From the NCBI GenBank assembly GCA_030949385.1, contig JAUZSP010000001.1:310001-374000 (forward strand): DNA of 64,000 nucleotides, in the 5' to 3' direction. Both the position numbers and the translations under genes were made by a program. Below, in pieces: positions 18,923 to 28,718 of the stretch. This stretch comes from Gammaproteobacteria bacterium (lineage in GTDB: Bacteria; Pseudomonadota; Gammaproteobacteria; JAUZRS01). A model generated the notes under the pieces. It was not told where the DNA came from. It ran no database searches and was given only the letters and a program-made list of their open reading frames with translations. Position 1 is the first letter of the stretch; each line of letters starts with the position of its first letter.

Positions 18923-19999
18923 ATGAAACAGACGGTCTTTGTGGGACTCTCCGGCGGGGTCGATTCCGCCGTGGCAACGCTGCTGCTCCAGCAACAGGGC
19001 TACTGTGTCGAAGCCCTGTTTATGAAAAACTGGGAAGAGGACGACAGCAGCGAGTACTGCTCCGCCGCCGAAGATCTGGCCGACGCGCAACAGGTGGCCG
19101 ATCGGTTGGGCGTTAAACTGCACACAGTGAATTTCTCGGGCGAATATTGGGATCACGTCTTTGAGCATTTTCTCGCTGAGTACCGCGCCGGACGCACCCC
19201 CAACCCCGACATCATCTGCAACAAAGAGATCAAGTTCAAAGCCTTTTTGGATTACGCCGTGAAGCTCGGTGCAGACAAAATCGCCACCGGCCACTACGCC
19301 CGCATCCGCGAGCAAAACGGCCAATTTCAACTGCTGCGCGGCTTGGACAACAACAAAGATCAGAGCTACTTTCTGCACGCCATCGGCCAGCCCCAACTGA
19401 GCAAAAGCCTGTTTCCCATCGGCGAGCTGCAAAAATCCAAGGTGCGCGAAATCGCCGCCCAAGCGGGTTTTGCCAACCACGCGAAAAAAGACAGCACCGG
19501 CATCTGTTTTATCGGTGAACGCAAATTTAAAGATTTTTTAGAGACTTATCTGCCCGCCAATCCCGGCGAGATTCAGACCCCCAATGGCGAGGTGATCGGC
19601 CAGCATCACGGCCTGATGTACTACACCCTCGGTCAGCGCCAAGGGCTCGGCATCGGCGGCAAAAAAGAGAAGAGTGAAGAGCCGTGGTATGTGTTGGGCA
19701 AAGATTTGGATAAGAATGTGCTGATCGCCGGACAAGGCCACAATCACCCGCTGCTGTTCCAAAGCCGCCTGCACTGCCAAAACCTCAGCTGGACGCTGGG
19801 CGAAACACCGCAATTGCCAATCAAGCTGAGCGCCAAAACCCGTTACCGTCAACAGGACATCAACTGCACCCTGCTCACAGGTGATTCAACAGCGCAGCTT
19901 GAGGTTCAATTTGCAGCGCCGGTACGCGCCATCACCCCCGGTCAATCGGTGGTGTTTTACGCCGACGAACTCTGTCTCGGTGGCGGAGTGATTGAATAG
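18923..19999 (+). CDS. mnmA: tRNA-specific 2-thiouridylase MnmA
   Basis: 358 residues, ATG at 18923. The PP-loop [15 protein letters not shown] sits at the N-terminus. The catalytic Cys pair is in [12 protein letters not shown] and [13 protein letters not shown]. The C-terminal half has the tRNA-binding [15 protein letters not shown] block and the beta-barrel end. MnmA thiolates U34 of tRNA-Lys, -Glu and -Gln with sulfur delivered by the Tus relay. It is monocistronic here; a small GC hairpin sits at its stop codon. Confidence 0.97.
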   Translation: MKQTVFVGLSGGVDSAVATLLLQQQGYCVEALFMKNWEEDDSSEYCSAAEDLADAQQVADRLGVKLHTVNFSGEYWDHVFEHFLAEYRAGRTPNPDIICNKEIKFKAFLDYAVKLGADKIATGHYARIREQNGQFQLLRGLDNNKDQSYFLHAIGQPQLSKSLFPIGELQKSKVREIAAQAGFANHAKKDSTGICFIGERKFKDFLETYLPANPGEIQTPNGEVIGQHHGLMYYTLGQRQGLGIGGKKEKSEEPWYVLGKDLDKNVLIAGQGHNHPLLFQSRLHCQNLSWTLGETPQLPIKLSAKTRYRQQDINCTLLTGDSTAQLEVQFAAPVRAITPGQSVVFYADELCLGGGVIE

Positions 20000-20012
20000 C
20001 CCCACAGGGGCT
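19998..20012. terminator. GC-rich hairpin at the mnmA 3' end (weak terminator candidate)
   Basis: AGCCCC-ACA-GGGGCT is a perfect 6-bp stem with a 3-base loop, overlapping the last bases of mnmA, between convergent mnmA and the YtoQ-like gene. There is no T-run on either side, so an intrinsic terminator is only possible. Confidence 0.35.
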
Positions 20013-20019
20013 GACTGAG

Positions 20020-20460
20020 CTACTCGCCCACCACGTATTTCAATATCTCCACCACCTGTTCCGGCGTGGTTGCCCAACCCAGAGCGGCGGCATCCACCTC
20101 TTTCAGCGGGTGAACGATCTCTTCGTTATGCAGGGTGATGTAGGGGGTATTTGAGGCAGCACAATAACCGGCATCAAAAGCGGCATTCCACTGTTTGAAT
20201 TTATCCCCAAAACGAATCACGGCGACATCGCAACGTTCAATCACTGTTTTGGTTCTGATTGCATTGATTTTGGCCGATTTATGATCTCGCCAGAAGCCCT
20301 GCTCTTCGTTGCCCAAAGCATCACCGGCCGCATCGCTGGCTTCATGGTCGGTCACTGCCGATAAAAAAGAGACCGCAAGCTTTTGCTCAGCACAAGCGCT
20401 GATGATTTTCTCTCTCCAGTCGGTGTGGATTTCGCCGGAAAGGTAGACGCATAATTTCAT
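20020..20460 (-). CDS. YtoQ-family protein
   Basis: 146 residues, ATG at 20460. It begins KLCVYLSGEIHTDWREKI and contains FLSAVTDHEASDAAGD, CDVAVIRFGDKFKQWNAAFD and PYITLHNEEIVHPLKEVD. This is the conserved layout of YtoQ-like proteins, which have a nucleoside-2-deoxyribosyltransferase-like fold. No activity has been established that I know of. It is convergent with mnmA. The 385 bases upstream hold only a HigA-like remnant. Confidence 0.8.
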   Translation of the reverse strand: MKLCVYLSGEIHTDWREKIISACAEQKLAVSFLSAVTDHEASDAAGDALGNEEQGFWRDHKSAKINAIRTKTVIERCDVAVIRFGDKFKQWNAAFDAGYCAASNTPYITLHNEEIVHPLKEVDAAALGWATTPEQVVEILKYVVGE

Positions 20461-20629
20461 TGTTTATTGCCTTATTGATTGTGTGTGGATGTAAGAGAAA
20501 CAAGCCTGATTCCAGTGCATTTTTCCTTGCCGCCATCAGGCGACGTTGCTCCTTGAACTAAGCTAAAATAGAAACCATATTGGTTCTTTCGATGGAGATT
20601 AGATTGACCGTGCCGGCCCTAATCGTTGA

Positions 20630-20838
20630 TCAATCAACCTGAACAGTGACATGCCTTCCTGTTCTTTCAAGCATGTCAACCACAGCATCAATTGTAAATT
20701 TTTCAGTTTTTCCACGCATCAGATATTCTTGGACGTGTAACGTGCAACAACTGGGATGCTTCTTTCTGCTTAAATTTCTTGTCTTTAATCCCAGTGTTTG
20801 TCAACAAATTTGTCCGATTTTCCTCACGCCGCTTTAGT
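20630..20838 (-). pseudogene. Remnant of an XRE/HTH antitoxin-type regulator, frameshifted
   Basis: On the minus strand one frame reads KKFKQKEASQLLHVTRPRIS, the helix-turn-helix of HigA-like (HTH_37) antitoxins. Just after ARG-ILE-SER, around 20717, a shifted frame continues LMRGKTEKFTIDAVVDMLER and ends at the TGA at 20630-20632. The N-terminal third of the normal protein is missing and no toxin gene is left. The remnant abuts the 3' end of the ABC transporter gene. The rest of the 20461-20845 spacer shows nothing I can identify. Confidence 0.6.
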
Positions 20839-20845
20839 TTTCCCC

Positions 20846-22462
20846 TCAATCCACAGCTTCCGCCAACAACGACGCACTCAACAGCGTTTTGGTATAAGCG
20901 TGTTGCGGGTTATTAAACAGCCCTTCGGTCTCACCCGACTCCACCACCTTGCCCTCTTTCATCACCAAAACCCGATGCGACATCGCCCGAATCACCGCCA
21001 AATCATGGCTGATAAACAGATAACTCATGCCGTGATCTTGCTGCAAACGGTGCAGCAGCTCCAACACCTGTTTCTGCACCGACACATCCAAGGCACTGGT
21101 GGGTTCATCCAACATCACCAACTTGGGTTCCAGCACCACCACCCGCGCAATCGCAATGCGCTGGCGTTGACCACCGGAAAACTCATGGGGATAACGCCAC
21201 AGCAGAGTCTCATCCAACCCCACCTCTTCCAACACCTGCACAATGCGTTTGCGGCGCTGAATGTGATCCAAATCAGGGAAATGAATCTCCAACCCTTCAC
21301 CAATAATCTGCTCCACGGTCATGCGCGGCGACAGTGACGAGTATGGATCTTGAAAAACAATTTGCATGTGATGGCGCATCGGGCGCAGCTGCCGTCTGCT
21401 GAGCGCATTCAATTTTTGATAGTTAAACAACACCTCACCTTCACCCGCTTGCAACTGCAACAGATTCAACCCCAAAGTGGATTTACCAGAACCGGACTCA
21501 CCGACAATGCCCAAGGTCTCACCCGCCGCCAACTGCACATCAACCCCATCCACCGCTTTCACCCAACCGCTGGTTTTACGCAAAAACCCCGCTGATTTAA
21601 TCGGAAAATGGCAACGAATATTTGTGGCGCGAAGTAAGGGTGCAGTGTGTGTTTTCTCCACCAATGGGCGCACCAATCGTTCTGGCCGACTGCTCAACAG
21701 CGCCTTGGTGTAGTTGTGTTGCGGATCGGTAAATAACGTCTCTGTCTGCGCTGTTTCTACCACCTGACCTTGTTTCATCACACAAATAGAATCGGAAAAC
21801 TGGCGCACCAAATTCAAATCATGAGAGATCAGCAACACCGCCATATTCAACTCCAGTTGCAGATCCTCCAACAGCTCCAAAATCTGCGCCTGCACCGTCA
21901 CATCCAGCGCCGTGGTCGGTTCATCGGCAATCAGCAATTTAGGCCGACAAGCCAAAGCCATTGCGATCATCACCCGCTGCCGCTGACCACCGGACAACAT
22001 GTGCGGAAAGGCATCAAAACGCTTGGCCGGTTCAGGAATACCGGTCAAATCCAACAGCTCCAACATACGCGCTTTCGCTTGTGGCTTAGACAAACCCTGA
22101 TGCACCAGCAGCGGCTCCATCAACTGCTCGCCGATGGGAAAAACCGGATTGAGCGACGTCATCGGCTCTTGGAAGATCATCGCAATCTCACCGCCCCGCA
22201 CCGAACGCAGTTGATTTTGACTCAGCGCCAGCAGATTCTCGTCCTGAAACCAAACTTCACCGCCATACTCCACCTGCTGTAGATCGTGCAGCCCCAAAAT
22301 CGACATCGCCGTCACCGACTTACCCGAACCGGACTCACCCACAATTGCCCGTTTTTCACCTTGCTTAATGGAGAAACTGACCCCATCCACCACCCGCTGA
22401 CGTGCGCCTTCGGGGCCAAACGCCACGGACAGATTATTGATGCGCAGCAGCTCCGGCGACGG
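20846..22462 (-). CDS. ABC transporter ATP-binding protein with two nucleotide-binding domains (YejF-like)
   Basis: About 538 residues from the ATG at 22462 ([17 protein letters not shown]); the frame opens at 22507. Two complete ABC domains are present, each with a Walker A ([14 protein letters not shown], then [14 protein letters not shown]), a signature ([24 protein letters not shown]) and a Walker B ([24 protein letters not shown]). The fused DppD/DppF-type architecture matches YejF, the ATPase of peptide/microcin C-type importers. No permease or binding-protein gene is adjacent, so its partners must be elsewhere. A 79-residue membrane protein gene lies just upstream on the same strand. 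Confidence 0.92.
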   Translation of the reverse strand, partial: PSPELLRINNLSVAFGPEGARQRVVDGVSFSIKQGEKRAIVGESGSGKSVTAMSILGLHDLQQVEYGGEVWFQDENLLALSQNQLRSVRGGEIAMIFQEPMTSLNPVFPIGEQLMEPLLVHQGLSKPQAKARMLELLDLTGIPEPAKRFDAFPHMLSGGQRQRVMIAMALACRPKLLIADEPTTALDVTVQAQILELLEDLQLELNMAVLLISHDLNLVRQFSDSICVMKQGQVVETAQTETLFTDPQHNYTKALLSSRPERLVRPLVEKTHTAPLLRATNIRCHFPIKSAGFLRKTSGWVKAVDGVDVQLAAGETLGIVGESGSGKSTLGLNLLQLQAGEGEVLFNYQKLNALSRRQLRPMRHHMQIVFQDPYSSLSPRMTVEQIIGEGLEIHFPDLDHIQRRKRIVQVLEEVGLDETLLWRYPHEFSGGQRQRIAIARVVVLEPKLVMLDEPTSALDVSVQKQVLELLHRLQQDHGMSYLFISHDLAVIRAMSHRVLVMKEGKVVESGETEGLFNNPQHAYTKTLLSASLLAEAVD

Positions 22463-22509
22463 CATAAGGTGTTCTGACAGACCGACAACATGAACGAGAT
22501 TAGTCACAA

Positions 22510-22749
22510 TTAACCTTGACCACTCGAAGGCAGTTTTGCTGAGGTGCCGGTATAAAAACCAATCGCCGTCGCCGCCACCGCCGTGAAGGAATAATAAATC
22601 CCCAAAAAGGGCTCAATGTCTTTACCCATCACCACCAGAACCAACGCCGCCACCGTCACCAACAAATAGGTAAACACGGTGGTAAACAGCATCAACTTCC
22701 TCGCCCGAGTCACTTCACCTTCCGCCCACTCAATCAATTTTTTCATCAA
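22510..22749 (-). CDS. Small hypothetical membrane protein
   Basis: 79 residues, ATG at 22749 with a second Met at position 2. It has an amphipathic N-terminal helix (KKLIEWAEGEVTRARKL) followed by two transmembrane segments, about residues 20-40 and 48-66. I cannot name the family; the size and layout recall holin-like or small accessory membrane proteins. It lies just upstream of the YejF-like ATPase gene on the same strand, and could be co-transcribed with it. It is divergent from the RND pump gene. Confidence 0.6.
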   Translation of the reverse strand: MMKKLIEWAEGEVTRARKLMLFTTVFTYLLVTVAALVLVVMGKDIEPFLGIYYSFTAVAATAIGFYTGTSAKLPSSGQG

Positions 22750-22850
22750 CGCATCCTCATGAAAATCGCAAAAACAGCCTAAAAACCTGAAAAATTACAA
22801 TATACTGCTTTGCCATAAAAGTACAAACGAACTTCTGGAAAAACCGCTCC

Positions 22851-25800
22851 ATGCCCCAACTCACCGATAAAAACCGCCGCAGCGGACTGGCTGGCTGGTC
22901 CATCAAACACCCCATCGGCGTATTAATGCTGACCCTAGCCACAATGGTCTTAGGGCTGTTTTCCCTGTTTCAACTGCACGTCAACCTGCTTCCCGAACTG
23001 GTCTACCCCGACATTCGAGTCCGCGTGCTCTCCCCCGGCGTGGCCGCCAACGTCATGGAACAGCGCATCACCAATCAACTGGAAGAACAGCTCGCCATCA
23101 CCGAAGGCGTTATCGCCATCACCTCCCGCAGCAGCGAAGGCCGCAGCGCCGTGGATCTCTCTTTTGCTTATGGCACCGACATTGACCGCGCCCTGCGTGA
23201 TGCCAGCACCCGCTTGGATCGTGCCAAACGTTTTCTGCCCAACAACACCGAAGCGCCAGTGATCTACAAACGAGATCCCTCCCAAATTGCCGTTTTAGAG
23301 TACGTGCTCAGCTCTGACGAACGCAGTCGCGTTGAGTTGAGTGAATGGCTGGAAAACGACTTCTCCAACTGGTTTTTAAACCTAGCGGGGGTGGCCGCCA
23401 CCGAAGTCGGCGGCGCGCTGCAACGAGAGATCTTAATTCAACCGGACAGCCTCCAACTGGCGGAGCTGGGTCTGGATCTGCTCAGCCTGCAAAAACAACT
23501 GCAAGCGGATTTAGTCGAACCCCAAGGGGGCTTTTTACAGCTCAGCGAACGTCTGATCGGCACCCATCTGCACGCCCCGTTGAAGAGTTTGGCCGAAATC
23601 CGTCAACTGCCCATTCGACTCAAAGACGGCACACTGCTGCCTCTGGCAACCTTGGCGACCGTGATTGAAAGTCAAAATGATGAACGTCTGCGCATTCGAC
23701 TCAACGGCATCAATGGCATCAAGCTCTCAATCCAAAAACAGCCGCAAGCCAACAGCGTGGCGGTGGCCGATGCAGTGGAAATGCGCCTTGCCGAGCTGCG
23801 CCAACAAAACCTGCTGCCAAGCGACATCAAAATCGTCAAAGTCGCCGACCAAGCGAGGTTTGTGCGTCTGGCGTTGAACAACGCCAGCATGACCGCCTTG
23901 AGTGGCGCACTGCTGGCCATGTTGGTGGTTTATCTGTTTCTCGGTGATCTGCGCCGCACCCTGATCATCGGCAGCGCCATTCCCATTGCCATTCTGATCA
24001 CCTTCATCCTCATGAGTCTGGCCGATTTGAGCCTCAACATCATGACCCTCGGCGGTCTGGCCTTGGGCATCGGACTATTGGTGGACAACACCATCGTCAT
24101 GCTGGAAAACATCAGCCGCCACCAGCAAGAACAGAAAGAAGAGGCCGCCCTCAGCGCCAGCCACGAAATCAGCGGCGCTCTGCTGGCCGCCACCAGCACC
24201 AACTTAGCCGCAGTGCTGCCCTTTCTGTTTGTTGGCGGACTGGTGGGGCTGCTGTTTCGAGAGCTGATCTTCACCATCTCCGCCGCCATTCTCGCCTCCC
24301 TGTTGGTGGCGCTGACGCTGGTTCCCGCACTGGCCGCACCGCTCAAACAGCGTCAAGCCAACCCCTTAGCCCGCCTCATCGCTTGGCTGCTAACGCGAAT
24401 GCAAAACGGCCACCAGTGGGCGTTACACAGACTGTTGAATCTGCGCTGGCTGGTTATTCCCCTCTTTGTCATCGCCTTGGCCTACAGCCTGCCGCCGCTG
24501 CTAAACGCCAAACAGAGCTTTCTGCCCAAAATGGACAATGGGCAGATCTCCGTCAGCCTCAGCGCCGACCCTGGCACCAACCTCGAAGCGATGGATCGGC
24601 TCAGCCAAGGCGTTGAAAAATTTCTCTTACAGCAGCCCGAAGTAAAGAACGGTTTTGCCACCATCGGTGGTTTTGTCTTTGGTCGTTCTCAATACCAATC
24701 TCCCAACCGCACCAGCATCCAACTGCAATTGAAAAAAGGCATCAACAGCCAGCAATGGATTAAACAGATCAAGACACAGCTAAAAGCGAAAAAACGCGAT
24801 TTTATCGGCCTGAAAATTCGCCTGCGCAGCCGTGGTATTCGCGGCATCCGCCTCAGTCGGGGCAACAACGACCTGAACCTCTATCTGCAAGGCAACGATC
24901 TGGAAACCCTTTCTCAACTGGGCGATAAAGCCATCGCCTTATTAAAACCGATCAAGGGCTTGAAAAACCTGCAACACAGCGCCGAAGAACGTCATCAAGA
25001 ACTGACTCTGATCATCAACCGACAACGGGCAGCAGAACTGGGGCTGAGCCTCGAAACCATCGGCCAAACCTTACAGATGGCGTTGCAAGGTCGTGCCATC
25101 GGCACACTCTACCAACAGGGTCAAGCAATCAGCATCCGTCTGCGCCTGCCCGCCAGCAAGCTCAATGACTTCGATAAACTGCAACAGATTCGTCTGCTCA
25201 GCCCCAGCCACGGCTCCGTCACTCTGGATCAACTGGTTACACTCACCCTCTCACCCACCCCCGCCGCCATCGAACACCGTCAACAACGCCGCGTACTGGA
25301 AATCAGCGCCTCTCTAAATGGCGACCTGAGTCTGGAGCAGGCTCTATTGCAAGCCAAACAGAGCTTGCAACAACTGCCCCTACCCAAGGGCTACAGCCTC
25401 TACGACGGCGGCAGCCTGAAAACCCTGCAAGAGAGTCAAACCATGGGGCAGCTGATGATCGGCTTGGCGTTGTTTCTGGTCTTGGTGGTGATGGCGGTGC
25501 AGTACGAATCGCTGCGCAACCCAGTGGTGATTCTGCTCAGTGTGCCTTTTGCTCTGATTGGGGTCAGTTTAATGATGCAACAGCTCAACCTGCCCCTATC
25601 CATGCCCGTTTGGTTGGGGCTGATCATGCTCATCGGCATTGTGGTCAACAACGCCATCGTGCTGCTGGAGCAGATCGAATTGGAACGCCAAAAAGGCCTT
25701 CTCTGCCAAGCAGCCATTCTACTCGCCGCCCGCCTGCGTCTGCGCCCCATTCTAATGACCACCCTCACCACCGTCATCGGCATGTTGCCTCTGGCACTGG

Positions 25801-25928
25801 CGTGGGGTGAAGGCAGTGAAATGCTGCGACCACTGGCGCTGACGCTGGTTTCGGGCTTGAGCTTCTCACTGCTGGTCAGTTTATTGCTCGTTCCTCTGCT
25901 CTACCGTGTTTTTGCAAAAACAGAGTAA
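22851..25928 (+). CDS. RND-family efflux transporter (AcrB/MdtB-like), orphan
   Basis: 1025 residues, ATG at 22851. The topology is that of RND pumps: one N-terminal helix (PIGVLMLTLATMVLGLFSL), a large periplasmic loop, five or six helices, then the same pattern again. The proton-relay helix reads ALGIGLLVDNTIVMLENISR, with the first Asp kept and the second replaced by Asn, as in many non-AcrB members. RND pumps normally work with a membrane-fusion protein and an outer-membrane channel; neither is encoded next to it. Substrate unknown. It is not the heavy-metal subfamily, unlike the CusA-type pump at 48.6-51.8 kb. Confidence 0.92.
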   Translation: MPQLTDKNRRSGLAGWSIKHPIGVLMLTLATMVLGLFSLFQLHVNLLPELVYPDIRVRVLSPGVAANVMEQRITNQLEEQLAITEGVIAITSRSSEGRSAVDLSFAYGTDIDRALRDASTRLDRAKRFLPNNTEAPVIYKRDPSQIAVLEYVLSSDERSRVELSEWLENDFSNWFLNLAGVAATEVGGALQREILIQPDSLQLAELGLDLLSLQKQLQADLVEPQGGFLQLSERLIGTHLHAPLKSLAEIRQLPIRLKDGTLLPLATLATVIESQNDERLRIRLNGINGIKLSIQKQPQANSVAVADAVEMRLAELRQQNLLPSDIKIVKVADQARFVRLALNNASMTALSGALLAMLVVYLFLGDLRRTLIIGSAIPIAILITFILMSLADLSLNIMTLGGLALGIGLLVDNTIVMLENISRHQQEQKEEAALSASHEISGALLAATSTNLAAVLPFLFVGGLVGLLFRELIFTISAAILASLLVALTLVPALAAPLKQRQANPLARLIAWLLTRMQNGHQWALHRLLNLRWLVIPLFVIALAYSLPPLLNAKQSFLPKMDNGQISVSLSADPGTNLEAMDRLSQGVEKFLLQQPEVKNGFATIGGFVFGRSQYQSPNRTSIQLQLKKGINSQQWIKQIKTQLKAKKRDFIGLKIRLRSRGIRGIRLSRGNNDLNLYLQGNDLETLSQLGDKAIALLKPIKGLKNLQHSAEERHQELTLIINRQRAAELGLSLETIGQTLQMALQGRAIGTLYQQGQAISIRLRLPASKLNDFDKLQQIRLLSPSHGSVTLDQLVTLTLSPTPAAIEHRQQRRVLEISASLNGDLSLEQALLQAKQSLQQLPLPKGYSLYDGGSLKTLQESQTMGQLMIGLALFLVLVVMAVQYESLRNPVVILLSVPFALIGVSLMMQQLNLPLSMPVWLGLIMLIGIVVNNAIVLLEQIELERQKGLLCQAAILLAARLRLRPILMTTLTTVIGMLPLALAWGEGSEMLRPLALTLVSGLSFSLLVSLLLVPLLYRVFAKTE

Positions 25929-26061
25929 GGATTTTATCTCCCCGTATTTGTTACACTACACAGGCAAAAACAGGCATAAGGTCGGTTATAACTTGAAAAA
26001 AAAACCAATTTATGTTATCTACTCGGGCTTGCTAATCGTAACAGCATATTAGGGAACCTAA

Positions 26062-26493
26062 ATGGCAACCAGAAACGCAACAAGCAACACCTCAGCACCT
26101 CAACCCTACGATCTTAAAGAGGGTGAGGAGTACATGAACGAATCACAAAGAGAACACTTCCGCGACATTTTGCTTAAGTGGAAAAAAGAGCTAATGGAAG
26201 AGGTAGACCGCACCGTCGATCACATGCAAGACGACGCGACCAACTTCCCCGACCCCATTGATCGTGCCGCCCAAGAGGAGGAGTTCAGCCTCGAACTGCG
26301 TACCCGCGACCGCGAACGCAAACTGCTGAAAAAAATCTCCAAAACCTTGGACAACATCAAGAAAGACGAATACGGCTACTGCGAAGCCTGTGGTATTGAG
26401 ATCGGCATTCGTCGCTTGGAAGCGCGCCCCACCGCCACTCAATGCATCGACTGCAAAACCTTAGCAGAGATCCGCGAGCGGCAATCGGCTTAG
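26062..26493 (+). CDS. dksA: RNA polymerase-binding transcription factor DksA
   Basis: 143 residues, ATG at 26062. The coiled-coil with its acidic tip ([20 protein letters not shown]) contains the Asp residues that reach into the polymerase secondary channel. The C4 zinc finger is CEACGIEIG...[11 protein letters not shown]. DksA works with ppGpp to repress rRNA and activate amino-acid promoters. gluQ follows after 21 bp, the usual gammaproteobacterial order. Confidence 0.97.
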   Translation: MATRNATSNTSAPQPYDLKEGEEYMNESQREHFRDILLKWKKELMEEVDRTVDHMQDDATNFPDPIDRAAQEEEFSLELRTRDRERKLLKKISKTLDNIKKDEYGYCEACGIEIGIRRLEARPTATQCIDCKTLAEIRERQSA

Positions 26494-26514
26494 GCCACCA
26501 CACTGCTTGCAGAG

Positions 26515-27336
26515 GTGAAACAGAGCGTTGCAGGTCGATTCGCACCCTCACCCACAGGAGCGTTGCATTTTGGCTCCTTGGTGGCGGCGCTGGGCAGTTA
26601 CCTCAGCGTCCACGCTAAAAACGGTCATTGGTTTGTCCGCATTGAAGACCTTGATCCACCCCGTGAACAAGCCGGTGCAAGCCAGCAGATTCTCACTCTA
26701 TTAGAAGCCTACGGTTTTGAGTGGCACGGCGAGGTTCTTTACCAAAGTCAACGTCACACCCTCTACCAAGCCGCTTTAGAACAACTCAAACAACACAACC
26801 TCATTTACGCCTGTCGATGCAGTCGCAAACAGCTTCAGCAACGCCCCTGTCCCTGCCAAACACAACAGCACCCCGAAACAGACAGCGCCTTAAAACTGAT
26901 CGTTCCCGATCAAACCCTCCACTTTCAAGATCAACTCTGCGCTCATCAGCAGCAAAATTTAGCTCAAGAGGTCGGTGATGTTGTCCTCAAACGGCGCGAC
27001 GGTCTGTTTGCTTATCAATTGGCGGTGGTAGTAGACGACGACGCTCAAGGCATCACAGAGGTGGTGCGTGGCGCAGACCTGCTCGACAACACCCTACGGC
27101 AGATTTATCTGCAACAGCAGCTTGGCTACCCCACGCCTCGTTACAGCCATCTGCCGCTGGTGAAAAACGAGCGCGGTGAAAAACTGAGCAAACAGAACCT
27201 CGCCCCACCACTGAATAAAGAGAATGCCTTGATTGAGTTGCAACGGGCTTGGCGCTTTCTTTATCAACAGGAAATTGATACCCCACTGGATACGGTTACT
27301 GATTTTTGGTTGTGGGCGTTAAGTGAACGGGCATAA
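26515..27336 (+). CDS. gluQ: Glutamyl-Q tRNA(Asp) synthetase
   Basis: 273 residues from a GTG at 26515. The GlnS/GltX-like catalytic core without an anticodon domain: RFAPSPTGALHFGSLVAALG (HIGH-type motif), RIEDLDPPRE and KLSKQN (KMSKS-type motif). Zinc-binding cysteines are in YACRCSRKQLQQRPCPC. It places glutamate on queuosine 34 of tRNA-Asp. It is about 20-30 residues shorter than E. coli GluQ but has all the motifs. Downstream is a hairpin that terminates transcription coming from the opposite side. Confidence 0.95.
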   Translation: MKQSVAGRFAPSPTGALHFGSLVAALGSYLSVHAKNGHWFVRIEDLDPPREQAGASQQILTLLEAYGFEWHGEVLYQSQRHTLYQAALEQLKQHNLIYACRCSRKQLQQRPCPCQTQQHPETDSALKLIVPDQTLHFQDQLCAHQQQNLAQEVGDVVLKRRDGLFAYQLAVVVDDDAQGITEVVRGADLLDNTLRQIYLQQQLGYPTPRYSHLPLVKNERGEKLSKQNLAPPLNKENALIELQRAWRFLYQQEIDTPLDTVTDFWLWALSERA

Positions 27337-27361
27337 AAAAGGCCTGCGCTAAAGCAGACCT
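27335..27361 (-). terminator. Intrinsic terminator for the leftward PKD/heptad gene
   Basis: Read on the minus strand: AGGTCTGC, loop TTTAGC, GCAGGCCT, then T6. One mismatch in an 8-bp stem. It lies about 25 bp past the stop of the leftward gene and at the 3' end of gluQ. Confidence 0.7.
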
Positions 27362-27386
27362 CTTCGAATCACAAAATGATTAAAGA

Positions 27387-28443
27387 TCAATCATCATGAT
27401 CATCACGATGATCGTAATCATCGTCATTATCGCCGCTCAAACCTTCGGGGTACGCCTCAGCAGAAGCGCTATTATCACACTCATCTCTGGCCGTGACCCG
27501 CAACACCATAGAAGGCGCTTCAATTTCAAGCTTGCCTTCTTCGATTTCTACTTCGGTTTTCTCATTTTCGTATTCAAACTCGATCATCTGGCCGTTGCTG
27601 ACCGAAATGGAGCCGTCATACCCAGCAATCACCAATTCAGCACTCAGTGCCAAAGAGGTGCCGCCACCCGAACCCGAGAACTGAATAATAAAACGCCCTT
27701 CATCAGAGTCATGACCATCATCGCCCTCACTGTAAGTCAACAAAGAAGCCGTAACAGAGGGAGCCGAGGCACCACAGGTTCCATTCAAACGGTTCACCAC
27801 GTTACGCTCCGTCGGAGCAAGAGAAGCTACTTGAGCTGGGGTTAAACTCGCCGCCTGAATCGGCGTCAAACTGGCCAATTGAACCGGAGTCAACAACGCC
27901 AATTGGGCCGGTGTCAAAGCAGCCAGCTCCACCGCCGTCACCACCGCCGTCACCACCACCGCAGTCGGCGCTGTAATCACCGGCACCGTGGTATCTTGAA
28001 CCGTCACCTTAACGCTGGTTGATGCCGTTTTACCGCGACCGTCTCCACCGTCAGGGTCAAAACATGCAAGCCTAGCGGCAAACTGACGCTGGCCGAAGCC
28101 GTCTTTGCAACAACGTTCCCCAGCGCATCTGTCCAGCTGTAACTCAAAGGGTCGCCATTAGGATCATTAGAAGCCGATCCATCCAAGGTCACCACCGTAT
28201 TCAAACTCGTTGCTTCGATCAGCTGGTCAAGACCGGCATTGGCAAGCGGCGCTTGGTTGATCGGCACACCGGGTGGGATGTCCAAAGGATCACAACTGGG
28301 GTTGTTTAACCGGATAATATGGGAGCCATGCTGGGAGAAGCCGGAGTCTGCACTGCACTCACCAAAGCCGCCTGTGCCGATAACGGCACCATCAAGCTAG
28401 TGGTAATGGCAGCGGCCAACAATTGGCGTTTAAACTGTAACAT
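27387..28443 (-). pseudogene. Secreted protein with PKD-like domain, heptad repeats and acidic tail, two frameshifts
   Basis: ATG at 28443 begins a signal peptide ending PLSAQA. A missing base near 28365 moves the frame to GGFGECSADSGFSQHGSHII, which joins the PKD-like domain ANAGLDQLIEATSLNTVVTL...DPNGDPLSYSWTDALG. A second missing base near 28046 moves it to DGRGKTASTSVKVTVQDTT and on to the C-terminus. The C-terminal part has five heptads of the type LTPAQLA (about 27800-27950), a beta-rich segment, and a tail rich in Asp and His (GDNDDDYDHRDDHDD). Repaired length is about 350 residues. It is probably an exported surface or periplasmic protein; the function is unknown. Both breaks could be assembly errors. 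Confidence 0.7.
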
Positions 28444-28516
28444 TCGTGTTTTAATCAATTCCTATTGCTCCATTTGATTTATCAGTTCAGGTTCACGATA
28501 GAAAAGAGTGCCGTTC

Positions 28517-28532
28517 CAAGGACTCGTCCTTG
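28517..28532. repeat. Small perfect inverted repeat in the arsM upstream region
   Basis: CAAGGAC-TC-GTCCTTG, a 7-bp perfect stem, in the 275-bp spacer between the PKD gene and arsM. No T-run follows. It could be an operator or part of a leader; I see no ArsR-type site that I can name. The remaining spacer shows nothing else. Confidence 0.3.
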
Positions 28533-28718
28533 AAGTACAGCGGAATGTACAATCTCAATACCGACCTTAAATCCTAACAAACAGGGCAACATGAGTCTGT
28601 TTCATACTTTGTTAAGAATAAAAACACGGCGGGGAAATCAGAAAATATTTACCATTGGCTTTAAAATAGACCTTATCACCCCCATATCAATCTCAATTAG
28701 CCACCCCAAATAGGAAAA

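Noticed and set aside
20798-22282. Several plus-strand frames opposite the YejF-like gene
   Set aside because: Gln/His-rich translations typical of antisense frames; the minus strand has two complete ABC domains.
27800-27950. CRISPR-like or DNA tandem array
   Set aside because: The 21-base periodicity encodes protein heptads in a secreted protein and there are no spacers.
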